Positions 52,043 to 58,954 of a stretch of 64,000 nucleotides of DNA are shown in pieces. Position 1 is the stretch's first letter. Every line of letters starts with the position of its first letter. The notes under the pieces were generated by a model. That model saw only the letters and a list, made by a program, of their open reading frames with translations. It was not told the DNA's origin and searched no databases. A program made the position numbers and the translations under genes. Where the stretch lies: assembly GCA_021324775.1 (NCBI GenBank), contig JAJPIM010000041.1, forward strand, positions 1-64,000. Reading direction: 5' to 3'. Origin of the DNA: Gemmatimonadota bacterium (GTDB lineage: Bacteria > Gemmatimonadota > Gemmatimonadetes > Gemmatimonadales > Gemmatimonadaceae).

Positions 52043-53095
52043 ATGCGCCTCCTCCACGTCGTCGGCGCGCGGCCCAACATTCCGAAGCTGGCACCCGTGT
52101 ACCGGGCCGCGGCCGCGCGCCGCGCGGACCAGATCGTGGTACACACGGGACAGCACTACGACGACGCGTTGTCGGCGTCGTTCTTCCGCGACCTCGAGCT
52201 GCCGCCGCCCGACATCAATCTCGATGTGGGATCGCACACGCATGCCGTGCAGACGGCGCGGATCCTGGAGCGGCTCGAGCCGATCGTGGTGGCCGAGCAC
52301 CCGGATTGGGTGGTGGTGTACGGCGACGTGAACTCGACACTGGCCGCGGTGCTGGTGGCGGCGAAGCTGGGTGTGCCGAGCGCGCATGTGGAGGCGGGGC
52401 TCCGGAGCGGGGACCGGGGGATGCCGGAGGAGATCAACCGGATCATTGCCGACCGGCTGGCCTCGCGGCTGTTCACGCCGTCGCGTGACGCTGACGAGAT
52501 CTTGAGGCGGGAGGGGGAGCCCGAGGACAAGATCGTCTTCGCGGGCAACGTGATGATCGACAGCGTGCTGCACGCGTTGCCGAGGGCGCGCGTGCTGGAG
52601 CCGCGGTGGCGGGGAACGGACCGGCCGGTGGTCGTGACCTTGCACCGTCCGTCGAATGTGGATGATCCGCGGCGGCTCGCGGCGCTGGCGGAGGCGCTGG
52701 TCGCGGTCTCGGCGGATCGGCAGGTCGTGTTCCCGGCGCATCCACGGACGCAGGAGCGCATGCGGGCGGGCGGCGTGTCGATGCCGGGCGTGACCGTGAT
52801 TCCGCCGCTGGGCTATCTGGAGATGCTGGCGCTGGTGGATGGCGCGCATGCGGTGATCACGGATTCCGGCGGCTTGCAGGAAGAGACGACGGTGCTGGGC
52901 GTGCCGTGTTTCACCGTGCGCGCGACGACGGAGCGGCCAGTGACGGTGCGCGAGGGGACGAACGTGATCGTGCGGAATCCGTCCGAGATTCCGGCGGGCG
53001 TGCGAGCGGCGCGACGGCGGGTGAACCCGCCGCGGCCGGAGGGATGGGATGGGCGGGCCGGGGAGCGGGTGGTGGCGGGGCTGGGAGTGATATAG
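52043..53095 (+). CDS. wecB: UDP-GlcNAc 2-epimerase (WecB), copy 2
   Basis: The 350-residue protein is a close paralogue of the preceding gene, matching it block by block (LLHVVGARPNIPKLAPVYRA, HTGQHYDDALSASFF, VYGDVNSTLAAVLVAAKLG, HVEAGLRSGDRGMPEEINR). It keeps the canonical GGLQEETTVLG and TERPVTV segment, so interconversion of UDP-GlcNAc and UDP-ManNAc is the best guess. The ATG at 52043 gives the family N-terminus; the frame is open upstream without similarity. It is the last gene of the polysaccharide run: the next gene is unrelated and 92 bases away. No clear terminator hairpin was seen directly after it. Confidence 0.92.
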   Translation: MRLLHVVGARPNIPKLAPVYRAAAARRADQIVVHTGQHYDDALSASFFRDLELPPPDINLDVGSHTHAVQTARILERLEPIVVAEHPDWVVVYGDVNSTLAAVLVAAKLGVPSAHVEAGLRSGDRGMPEEINRIIADRLASRLFTPSRDADEILRREGEPEDKIVFAGNVMIDSVLHALPRARVLEPRWRGTDRPVVVTLHRPSNVDDPRRLAALAEALVAVSADRQVVFPAHPRTQERMRAGGVSMPGVTVIPPLGYLEMLALVDGAHAVITDSGGLQEETTVLGVPCFTVRATTERPVTVREGTNVIVRNPSEIPAGVRAARRRVNPPRPEGWDGRAGERVVAGLGVI

Positions 53096-53187
53096 CGATA
53101 ACGGTTTTGGGCGGGGTATCTCCGCCGGGGGGTCGTCGGCGTCTCATATGGGTAATGTTCGCTGCAACTCCCACCGGAATGACACTA

Positions 53188-53418
53188 ATGATCAAATCGA
53201 CAGTCATCCGCGCGATCGGGAACGCGTCCGGCGTTGTGATACCCAGGCCGATGCTCGACCGTATGCAGGCTCGCCAGGGGGATACCGTCTACGCCGTCGA
53301 AGTTCCCGAGGACATCCTCCTGACCGCACATGACCCCGCGTTCAGTGAGGCGATGGACGCCTATCGCGAAGGGATGCAGCGCTACCGTAACGCGATGAAG
53401 GAATTGGCGACTAAATGA
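53188..53418 (+). CDS. AbrB/MazE-family DNA-binding protein (orphan antitoxin-like)
   Basis: The 76-residue protein starts MIKSTVIRAIGNASGVVIPRPM, the swapped-hairpin AbrB/SpoVT fold used by MazE-type antitoxins. The C-terminal half (DPAFSEAMDAYREGMQRYRNAMKELA) is helical and acidic, as expected of a toxin-binding tail. The next gene encodes a membrane protein rather than a MazF, Doc or PIN toxin, so no partner is evident. An ATG three codons earlier (53179) is also possible. It could act as a stand-alone regulator or be the remnant of a toxin-antitoxin pair. Confidence 0.8.
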   Translation: MIKSTVIRAIGNASGVVIPRPMLDRMQARQGDTVYAVEVPEDILLTAHDPAFSEAMDAYREGMQRYRNAMKELATK

Positions 53419-53440
53419 CGAATGCGGCGGTGGCGGCCAT

Positions 53441-53998
53441 ATGATTTCCGGCCCAGCCGAAGCGAGCGCTTTACCGCCCGACGCAGCGAAGGGTGTCGTG
53501 CGCGAACGCCTCTCATCGCAGGGAACGTTCTATTATCGGTCTATTTCCCCCTTTGTCGCGCTTGCAATCACGGTTGCTGGGGCGGGAGCAGTGGCCTGGG
53601 CTGGCTGGACCGCCCGTGATCCGCTAACACTGGCCATCGTCGCGTTTATTCCTCTGTTCTCGGTAGTAGTCTACCTCGCCTGGCGTGGTCGCAGCCTATG
53701 CGATGTGTGGCTCGTCGGCGATGCGCTGGACGTAAAGGGGCCGACGGGACTCGCGCGCGTACCCTTGGCCTCCGTGCACCTTATTGACGGAGGAAGCCGA
53801 TGGACTCTGCCTCGCACGGTCACCTTGTGGCTCGATCGCCCCGTCGACGGCCTTCGCGAGGTGAGATTCATGCCTCGTGGATCCGCGGCCATCGCTTGGC
53901 CCGATCTGTCGCTGAGGGGATTCGACGCCGCGGATGAACTCGTGGCGGACCTGCGCGCTCGTGTCGCTCGGGAGCGCTCGCCGCAAACTTCGCTCTAG
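53441..53998 (+). CDS. Small membrane protein of unknown function
   Basis: The 185-residue protein has two membrane helices at about residues 38-60 (PFVALAITVAGAGAVAW) and 66-82 (LTLAIVAFIPLFSVVVYLAW). A soluble C-terminal domain of about 100 residues follows, with alternating hydrophobic strands (VWLVGDALDVKGPTGLARV, VHLIDGGSRWTL, VTLWLDRPVDGLREV). The architecture, two helices then a beta-rich domain, is like bacterial PH-domain proteins. No function can be named. The start is 22 bases after the AbrB-like gene. A hairpin follows its stop. Confidence 0.7.
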   Translation: MISGPAEASALPPDAAKGVVRERLSSQGTFYYRSISPFVALAITVAGAGAVAWAGWTARDPLTLAIVAFIPLFSVVVYLAWRGRSLCDVWLVGDALDVKGPTGLARVPLASVHLIDGGSRWTLPRTVTLWLDRPVDGLREVRFMPRGSAAIAWPDLSLRGFDAADELVADLRARVARERSPQTSL

Positions 53999-54025
53999 CG
54001 TAGTTCCCGGGTAATTGAAACGCTA

Positions 54026-54048
54026 ACGGCCACCCCAGCGGTGGCCGT
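54026..54048. terminator. Hairpin after the small membrane protein gene
   Basis: A perfect 9-bp stem (ACGGCCACC/GGTGGCCGT) around a five-base loop lies 28 bases after the stop. It is also downstream of the minus-strand tRNA-Val gene, so it could serve both. The U-tract is absent. Confidence 0.55.
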
Positions 54049-54094
54049 CTCGCATGCGATCCGTTGTCGTTCGATCAGCTACTGCTACTGCGAG

Positions 54095-54168
54095 TGGTCG
54101 CGCAGGGACTCGAACCCCGGACCTCTGGTATGTGAGACCAGCGCTCTAACCAGCTGAGCTACGCGACC
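54095..54168 (-). tRNA. tRNA-Val (anticodon CAC)
   Basis: The 74-nt cloverleaf folds cleanly on the minus strand. The acceptor stem is GGTCGCG paired with CGCGACC, followed by discriminator A. The D arm is GCTCAGCTGGTTAGAGC, the anticodon stem CTGGT/ACCAG has loop CTCACAT, and the T arm has loop TTCGAGT. CAC in the loop reads GUG valine codons. The 3' CCA is not encoded (the gene is followed by CTC), so it relies on the CCA-adding enzyme. Confidence 0.95.
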
Positions 54169-54287
54169 CGAAGGCAAGAAACGTAATCGTCCCCCGACCC
54201 CGCAGATAGCGTCGCGGTCTGGGGATGCGACGCGGTGGCCGGGGCCGGTTTTTCGGTAACGAGCCGTCATTACAGAGTTTGGGCGAA

Positions 54288-54322
54288 GGAGAAAGGAGAA
54301 AGGGGAAAGGAGAAAGGAGAAT
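54288..54322. repeat. Purine heptad tandem repeat (GGAGAAA)5
   Basis: Five consecutive 7-base units of the form GGAGAAA or GGGGAAA, the last degenerate, lie just downstream of the minus-strand oxygenase gene. The same purine heptad style forms the left arm of the hairpin at 262-311, suggesting a dispersed element or a shared terminator type. Confidence 0.7.
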
Positions 54323-54354
54323 GGGGACGAGTGTGCAAGGCCCGCAGGCGCGCC

Positions 54355-55425
54355 TTACCGAAGCTGCGCCCGCGCGGCCTCCCACATTGTCTCTGCGACT
54401 ATCGCGGCAGGCTTCGGTGACGCCAGCATTGCCGACTGGCCGGCCCATGCCTGCATGCGGTCGATGTCGTCCGCGCCGTTCGCCGCGTCGCGCATGGCCT
54501 GTGTGAGCCCGCGCTGCACGGGATACGGAGCCGGTGTCGGCGCATCGGGTGACGTCGCTGCCCGAGTGTAGGCGGTCGTGAGGCTGCGTCCCGCTCGTCC
54601 GCTGAACACGCGGCTGAGGACCGTGTCTTCCGGCGCAGTGCGTCCGAGCGCGTCGGCCCAGGCCTGCGGGATCCGGGCTTCGGGGCATCGGAGAAACCCG
54701 GTCCCGATCTGGACCGCACTCGCTCCGAGGTGGAGGGCGGCCGACAGACCGCGGCCGTCCGCGATGCCGCCTGCGGCGACGACGGGGACGTCCACTGCGT
54801 CGGCCACCGCCGGCACGAGTGCACAGAGTCCGATGAGATCCGTGGTCGCCCGCCGGGCATCGAAGGCACCGCGATGGCCGCCTGCTTCCATCCCCTGTGC
54901 TACGATCACGTCGGCACCGGCGCGCGCCGCCGCACGCGCCTCCGCGACGGTCGTGATGGTAGCCCACCAGGCGATGCCTCGTGCTTTGAGGCGCGCCACG
55001 AACTCCGGCGGGTAAAGCCCCATGACGGATGAAGCGGCCACTGGCGCCGCCTGCAGCACCGCTTCGCACTGCAGCGCGAAGTCCGGCGGCGTCCGGTCAC
55101 CGGCGGCCGCTGGCACTTCGGGTCCCCAGTGGCTGAGGAACGCGCGTACGGCTGCCTCCTGAACAGCATCTCGCTCCGGAGCGGGGTCCGGAACCCACAG
55201 GTTGATCTGAAACGGGCCGCTGGTCATCGCTCGCAGTTCTGCGGCCCAACTCAGGATCTCGCTCGGCGGCATCAGCAGCGCGCCGCACGCGCCCATCCCG
55301 CCGGCATTCGCGACGGCGGCCGACAGCGATGTGGGACTCGCGCCGGCCATCGGCCCGAGCACGACCGGAATGCGGAGTCCGAATCGTTTGCAGAACGTAT
55401 CAGCGCGGGCGAGCGCGGAGGTCAT
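54355..55425 (-). CDS. Nitronate monooxygenase-like flavoprotein
   Basis: The 356-residue TIM-barrel protein belongs to the 2-nitropropane dioxygenase/enoyl-reductase-like FMN family. RIPVVLGPMAG with AVANAGGMGACGALLM forms the N-terminal substrate loop and FMN site. ADVIVAQGMEAGGHRG, with the catalytic-His GGHRG, and VPVVAAGGIADGRGLSAALHLGASAVQIGTGF, the phosphate-binding barrel end, complete the signature. The family oxidises nitronates such as propionate-3-nitronate. The start ATG at 55425 gives the family N-terminus; the open frame extends to 55518 without similarity. It diverges from the DUF763 gene with 91 bases between the starts. Confidence 0.88.
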   Translation of the reverse strand: MTSALARADTFCKRFGLRIPVVLGPMAGASPTSLSAAVANAGGMGACGALLMPPSEILSWAAELRAMTSGPFQINLWVPDPAPERDAVQEAAVRAFLSHWGPEVPAAAGDRTPPDFALQCEAVLQAAPVAASSVMGLYPPEFVARLKARGIAWWATITTVAEARAAARAGADVIVAQGMEAGGHRGAFDARRATTDLIGLCALVPAVADAVDVPVVAAGGIADGRGLSAALHLGASAVQIGTGFLRCPEARIPQAWADALGRTAPEDTVLSRVFSGRAGRSLTTAYTRAATSPDAPTPAPYPVQRGLTQAMRDAANGADDIDRMQAWAGQSAMLASPKPAAIVAETMWEAARAQLR

Positions 55426-55516
55426 TTCGGATGTCGCTGGAGAAGGGGAGGGGGAAGCGCGGAGACTTGGACCACTCTTGGCTTCCGAGCGGAAATATCG
55501 GCGGCTAACATCCGGC

Positions 55517-56701
55517 ATGGGTAGGAGTGGAAGCGCCGAGCTGCCGCTGCACTATGGGCGGGTGCCGCCGTGGCTGTCGTCACGGATGGCGAGCCTCGGC
55601 CGCGTCATCACGGAAGCCATCGTATTGGAATACGGCCGTGACGAATATTTCCGTCGGCTGGCGCATCCGGGATGGTTTCAGGCGTTCGGCGCCGTGATGG
55701 GGATGGATTGGCATTCCTCCGGGATTACCACATCGGTTCTTGGCGCGCTGAAACGAGGGCTCGCGCCGGTGGAATGGGAGCTGGGTGTACACGTGTGCGG
55801 CGGCCGCGGGCGCGAGTCGCGGAAGACGCCTGGCGAGCTAGAGGTGCTCGGTGAGCGGCTTGGCATCGACGGAACATCGCTTGCGAGCGTGAGCCGGCTC
55901 GTTGCCAAGGTCGACGGGTCGGCAGTTCAGGACGGCTACGCCCTCTATCTCCACGGATTCATCGTGGCGGACGACGGGTCGTGGGTGGTCGTCCAGCAGG
56001 GCATGAACGAGACGGCCCGGACCGCGCGCCGTTATCACTGGCTGGGCGAGGGTCTCGAGAGTTTCGTGAATGCGCCGCACGCGGCGATCGACGGCGTCCC
56101 CAATCCTGAGCCGATCATCAATCTGACGGACTCCCGGGCAGCGCCCGCGCGGGACGCACAAGTCGCCCTGGTGCGTGAGGGTCCGGACGCGGTCGTGCGC
56201 GCACTACGGAGCCGGGGATCGCCGTGGGTTGCGGCGCGCGCGGAGAGCCTGAGATTTCCGTTCCATCACGAGGTGCGCGCCGAGGATGTGATGGGACGGC
56301 GGTTGCACGCCGCGATCGCGGCGGCGCATGCGCGGGGACCGATCGATTTCGCGGAACTGCTGCTGACGCCGGGCGTCGGGGCGCGGACGGTCTTTGCGCT
56401 GGCGTTGGCGGGCGAGGTGGTGCATGGGGCCCCTGCGCGATTCAGGGATCCCGCGCGCTACTCGCTTGCGCACGGTGGAAAAGACGGGCATCCGTATCCC
56501 GTGCCGCGGCGAGTATACGACGAGACCATTCGGGTGCTGTCGCAGGCGGTGTCGCGGGCGAAGCTGGGACAGGGAGACAAACTGTCGGCGATCCGCCGGC
56601 TGGACGCCGAGGCGCGGCGCCTGGAAGGACGGCTCGGACGACGGATGTGGATGCGTTCGTCGAGCGCGAGTGGGACCGTTCGCCGGAGTGGGACGGGATG
56701 A
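55517..56701 (+). CDS. DUF763-family protein
   Basis: The 394-residue protein matches the uncharacterised DUF763 family. GSAELPLHYGRVPPWLSSRM and LGRVITEAIVLEYGRDEYFRRL at the N-terminus, VCGGRGRESRKTPGEL, YALYLHGFIVADDGSWVVVQQGMN and the C-terminal FHHEVRAEDV and LLLTPGVGARTVFALALAGEVVHG are all typical. No biochemical role is established. The last 20 codons (RMWMRSSSASG) look unlike coding sequence, whereas the -1 frame over the same bases reads VDAFVEREWDRSPEWDGM and stays open to 56802. A one-base frameshift near 56640 is likely, so the natural C-terminus may be about 34 residues longer. Confidence 0.85.
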   Translation: MGRSGSAELPLHYGRVPPWLSSRMASLGRVITEAIVLEYGRDEYFRRLAHPGWFQAFGAVMGMDWHSSGITTSVLGALKRGLAPVEWELGVHVCGGRGRESRKTPGELEVLGERLGIDGTSLASVSRLVAKVDGSAVQDGYALYLHGFIVADDGSWVVVQQGMNETARTARRYHWLGEGLESFVNAPHAAIDGVPNPEPIINLTDSRAAPARDAQVALVREGPDAVVRALRSRGSPWVAARAESLRFPFHHEVRAEDVMGRRLHAAIAAAHARGPIDFAELLLTPGVGARTVFALALAGEVVHGAPARFRDPARYSLAHGGKDGHPYPVPRRVYDETIRVLSQAVSRAKLGQGDKLSAIRRLDAEARRLEGRLGRRMWMRSSSASGTVRRSGTG

Positions 56702-56842
56702 CGGTGATGGGCCCGGCAGCGGCGGTGCGGTCTCGGGTACGAGGTGCGCCGCACATGCCCGAGCCGGATCGCGAACAACTCGTGTTGCCGCTAATCGCAT
56801 AGTTGGAGGTTGGCGGCCGTACATCACATCAGGGGGAGGCCG

Positions 56843-57181
56843 ATGGGCGCGACGGTTGCAGTGGTGGCGGCGGCCAGCGCGAGGCGGGCCGAGGCTGATC
56901 TGCTCGAGCGTTTTCGTGTCTCGGATGCGACGGCGCCGGGACGTGCCCAGACGCTCAGCCAGCTCGGGCTGGAGGGGTCGCGGTATTTCGATCGGTTTCA
57001 GTCTGCCGGTGTGATCCGCCAAGATCCCGGTGGAGCCGGCCGGTATTATCTCGACGAGGTCGCGTTTGCGGCGTACCGGCGCCAGCGGGCGAATCCTTGG
57101 GCATTGGCGGGGGCGCTGTGTCTAGCGGGTGCGGCCATCATCCTCGGCGCGGTGATGCTTCTGGTGCAGCGGGCGAGATAA
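56843..57181 (+). CDS. Small C-terminally anchored protein of unknown function
   Basis: The 112-residue protein has a helical N-terminal half (SARRAEADLLERFRVSDATA), then AQTLSQLGLEGSRYFDRFQSAGVIR and RYYLDEVAFAAYRRQR, a region that resembles a small winged-helix or DNA-binding-like fold. It ends in one membrane helix (LAGALCLAGAAIILGAVMLL) close to the C-terminus. A purine-rich GGGGAGG sequence sits just before the ATG. The family is not recognised. It lies 40 bases after the DUF763 extended frame. Confidence 0.6.
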   Translation: MGATVAVVAAASARRAEADLLERFRVSDATAPGRAQTLSQLGLEGSRYFDRFQSAGVIRQDPGGAGRYYLDEVAFAAYRRQRANPWALAGALCLAGAAIILGAVMLLVQRAR

Positions 57182-57253
57182 CCAGTCGGGACAAGCAACC
57201 GAGTGCCGGGACCTGGTGGTGCCACGGCAAGAAGTTGAGGGCCGCATCCGTTT

Positions 57254-57277
57254 GGGGGCCGTTCGCGAACGGCCCCC
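57254..57277. terminator. 24-bp perfect palindrome, likely strong terminator
   Basis: The arms GGGGGCCGTT and AACGGCCCCC meet through CGCG, giving an uninterrupted palindrome preceded by three T residues. It lies 72 bases after the small anchored-protein gene. As RNA it would fold as a ten-pair GC stem with a tetraloop. A T-rich tail is lacking. Confidence 0.5.
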
Positions 57278-57600
57278 GCTGCGTAATCCAATGGGCCTAG
57301 TGTGCCTCACCTGGTTGGCTTTGGCGAGATGGTGGCTCGACTGGCCAGACTGGTTCATACGGCGAGAATCAAGGGTCGGCGGGCCTCCGTGCCTACAGGC
57401 GGACGGCGCCGAGTGTGGGATCGACGCAGATCGGGATGTATCCGGCGCGTGCCGCGGTGAAGGACAAGGGTCTTTGCCGCCGGCGATCTGCGAGGCGACG
57501 CGATGAACCGGGTCGCATCAGCCGTGGGCGAAGGGTCCATGGTGGGGCGACTCACGGACGATTATCTGGCGCTGACCTGAGTCTGCGAAGGAGGGCAGCA

Positions 57601-57646
57601 GGGGCCGTTCGCGAACCGAAGGTCGCCCTGTTCGGAGAACGGCCCC
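57601..57646. repeat. Long imperfect inverted repeat sharing sequence with the palindrome at 57254
   Basis: The arms GGGGCCGTTC and GAACGGCCCC flank an inner pair (GCGAAC/GTTCGG) and a short loop. The first 16 bases are identical to 57255-57270, so one element may be a copy of the other. Confidence 0.55.
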
Positions 57647-57746
57647 ACCGTCCGCCCACACCCGACCCATCGGATCCGCGCCTACGACGGCTGGATCGAT
57701 GGCCCGTGGCTGCTGATCCGACACAGCCTCCCACCGGTGTGCGGAG

Positions 57747-57820
57747 TGGGCCCTGCAGGACTTGAACCTGCGACCGTCGGATTATGAGTCCGCTGCTCTA
57801 ACCAGCTGAGCTAAGGGCCC
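57747..57820 (-). tRNA. tRNA with CAU anticodon, probably tRNA-Ile2
   Basis: The 74-nt cloverleaf has acceptor GGGCCCT/AGGGCCC plus discriminator A, D arm GCTCAGCTGGTTAGAGC, anticodon loop CTCATAA and T arm GCAGG/CCTGC with loop TTCAAGT. CAU normally means methionine, but the TTAGCTCAG start, GACTCATAATC anticodon arm and GGTTCAAGTCC T arm resemble bacterial tRNA-Ile2, in which C34 is changed to lysidine by TilS to read AUA. Elongator Met remains possible. CCA is not encoded. Confidence 0.88.
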
Positions 57821-57839
57821 GCAATGGTGAATCGACCTA

Positions 57840-57865
57840 TTTATAACGACTTAGCTAACTGTCAA
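57840..57865 (-). promoter_or_regulatory. Promoter-like sequence upstream of the CAU tRNA
   Basis: On the minus strand TTGACA (57865-57860) and TATAAA (57845-57840) precede the tRNA 5' end by about 19 bases. The 14-base spacing is shorter than the ideal 16-18, so the exact -10 may be shifted. Confidence 0.4.
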
Positions 57866-57949
57866 CTGCTCGGCGTCCGACCTCTTCGGTGGGGCTCTCT
57901 TCTGAGTATCGTAAGACTCAGGTCCAGCCAGCGCAGCTTCGTTGAGCGG

Positions 57950-58780
57950 TTACATCACTTGTCGATCACGTACAGGGGGTCCAAGGAGGTGAAGACGCCC
58001 ATCAGTTAGCTCAAGTTTACACCCCACCGAGGACATAGCAGCAATGCTACCTGCGCTATTCGCTAGATAGACTCCCTTGCACTCCCGATCTCTGTATGAG
58101 CGCCAAGCAATGGCCGCCGAGTCAAACGATCCCAAAGCAACTTGAGCGAGTTGGCCACGTACACGGGTCTCGAGTGTGCTCAGCTTGCCCTCATCCACCC
58201 TCAGTTCGTGCTGAAGACACTCCTCCATCTCGACAGTGGTACGGGCCGCTTTACACTGCGGCGCGCTGCTGCCGATGTCTCCATAGGAGACAACTGCTTT
58301 CTCAATGGCGGGCGTGGGTGGCGAAGCGACGAAAAAGTGCGCCACCCACATGGCCGCGAACAACGACACCACCAGCAACAACGGGTACGACGCCCGGCGC
58401 ACATCACCCGGTGGCAGCCCTGGCTCCAATACGCATTGAGCGGGTGCGTCCGGATCGAAATAGACCGTCACATGACGGCCCGGCGGGTAGCGTGCTACTG
58501 TTTCATCAGGGCGTGAGTTTGAGAAGCTGAATCGCACGGTGGCGCCGCCGTAAGACGTCCCCGCGACGTCGTACTGGTATCGTACGTCGGCTAGACGGAT
58601 CGACGACCAACGTGTTCCTGGAGGTGGGGACGTCACGACCGATGACAATATTCGACCAGAAGTAGCGCTCCAACGACTGCTCGCGCGCGCACGCCGCCAA
58701 ACCGGTAGGGCGAAAGCGAGGGTGAGCAGCAGCACGCCGCCCGGGAAGACCACTGACAGAGTATAGAATTCAGGGATCAC
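57950..58780 (-). CDS. Membrane protein with DUF3592-like domain and C-terminal LprI-like domain
   Basis: The 276-residue protein has an N-terminal helix (LSVVFPGGVLLLTLAFALPVW). A DUF3592-type beta domain follows at about residues 45-125 (SGRILSSVVTS, VRYQYDVAGTSYGG, RHVTVYFDPDAPAQCVLEPG), then a second helix (YPLLLVVSLFAAMWVAHFF). The outer C-terminal domain has CKAARTTVEMEECLQHELR, and SFDSAAIAWRSYRDRECKG is the DUF1311/LprI signature with conserved cysteines. LprI-type domains inhibit lysozyme in some bacteria. GTG 58780 is chosen because it starts just before the first helix; an upstream ATG (58858) would put 26 arginine-rich residues first. GC content is visibly lower than in the left part of the window. 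Confidence 0.75.
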   Translation of the reverse strand: MIPEFYTLSVVFPGGVLLLTLAFALPVWRRARASSRWSATSGRILSSVVTSPPPGTRWSSIRLADVRYQYDVAGTSYGGATVRFSFSNSRPDETVARYPPGRHVTVYFDPDAPAQCVLEPGLPPGDVRRASYPLLLVVSLFAAMWVAHFFVASPPTPAIEKAVVSYGDIGSSAPQCKAARTTVEMEECLQHELRVDEGKLSTLETRVRGQLAQVALGSFDSAAIAWRSYRDRECKGVYLANSAGSIAAMSSVGCKLELTDGRLHLLGPPVRDRQVM

Positions 58781-58954
58781 GAGTAAAGAGTGTCGCGGGT
58801 GCGGTAGCTGCGCAACGCCCGCCGGGGGCTGACCACGACAATGACGATGCGCGCGCATAACCCACGGCGCGTGGGGCTAAGACCTGTCGGCTCGTGATAA
58901 TCGTGCCGACCACACACTAAGCGGCGGTACCGCGACGGTGGTTAGGAGTCGTGT

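Larger units (their letters stand above)
57182..57746. other. Gene-free interval of 565 bases with inverted repeats
   Basis: No open frame here has convincing coding character. The stretch holds a perfect 24-base palindrome (57254-57277) and a related long inverted repeat (57601-57646), and ends at the 3' end of the minus-strand CAU tRNA. No integrase or attachment duplication was found. Confidence 0.6.

Noticed and set aside
53096-54168. Genomic island ending at tRNA-Val
   Set aside because: No integrase, phage gene or repeated tRNA end was found; two small genes next to a tRNA are not enough.
57747-57820. Initiator or elongator tRNA-Met
   Set aside because: Arm sequences fit tRNA-Ile2 better and the acceptor starts with a full G-C pair, unlike initiator tRNA; elongator Met is kept as an alternative.
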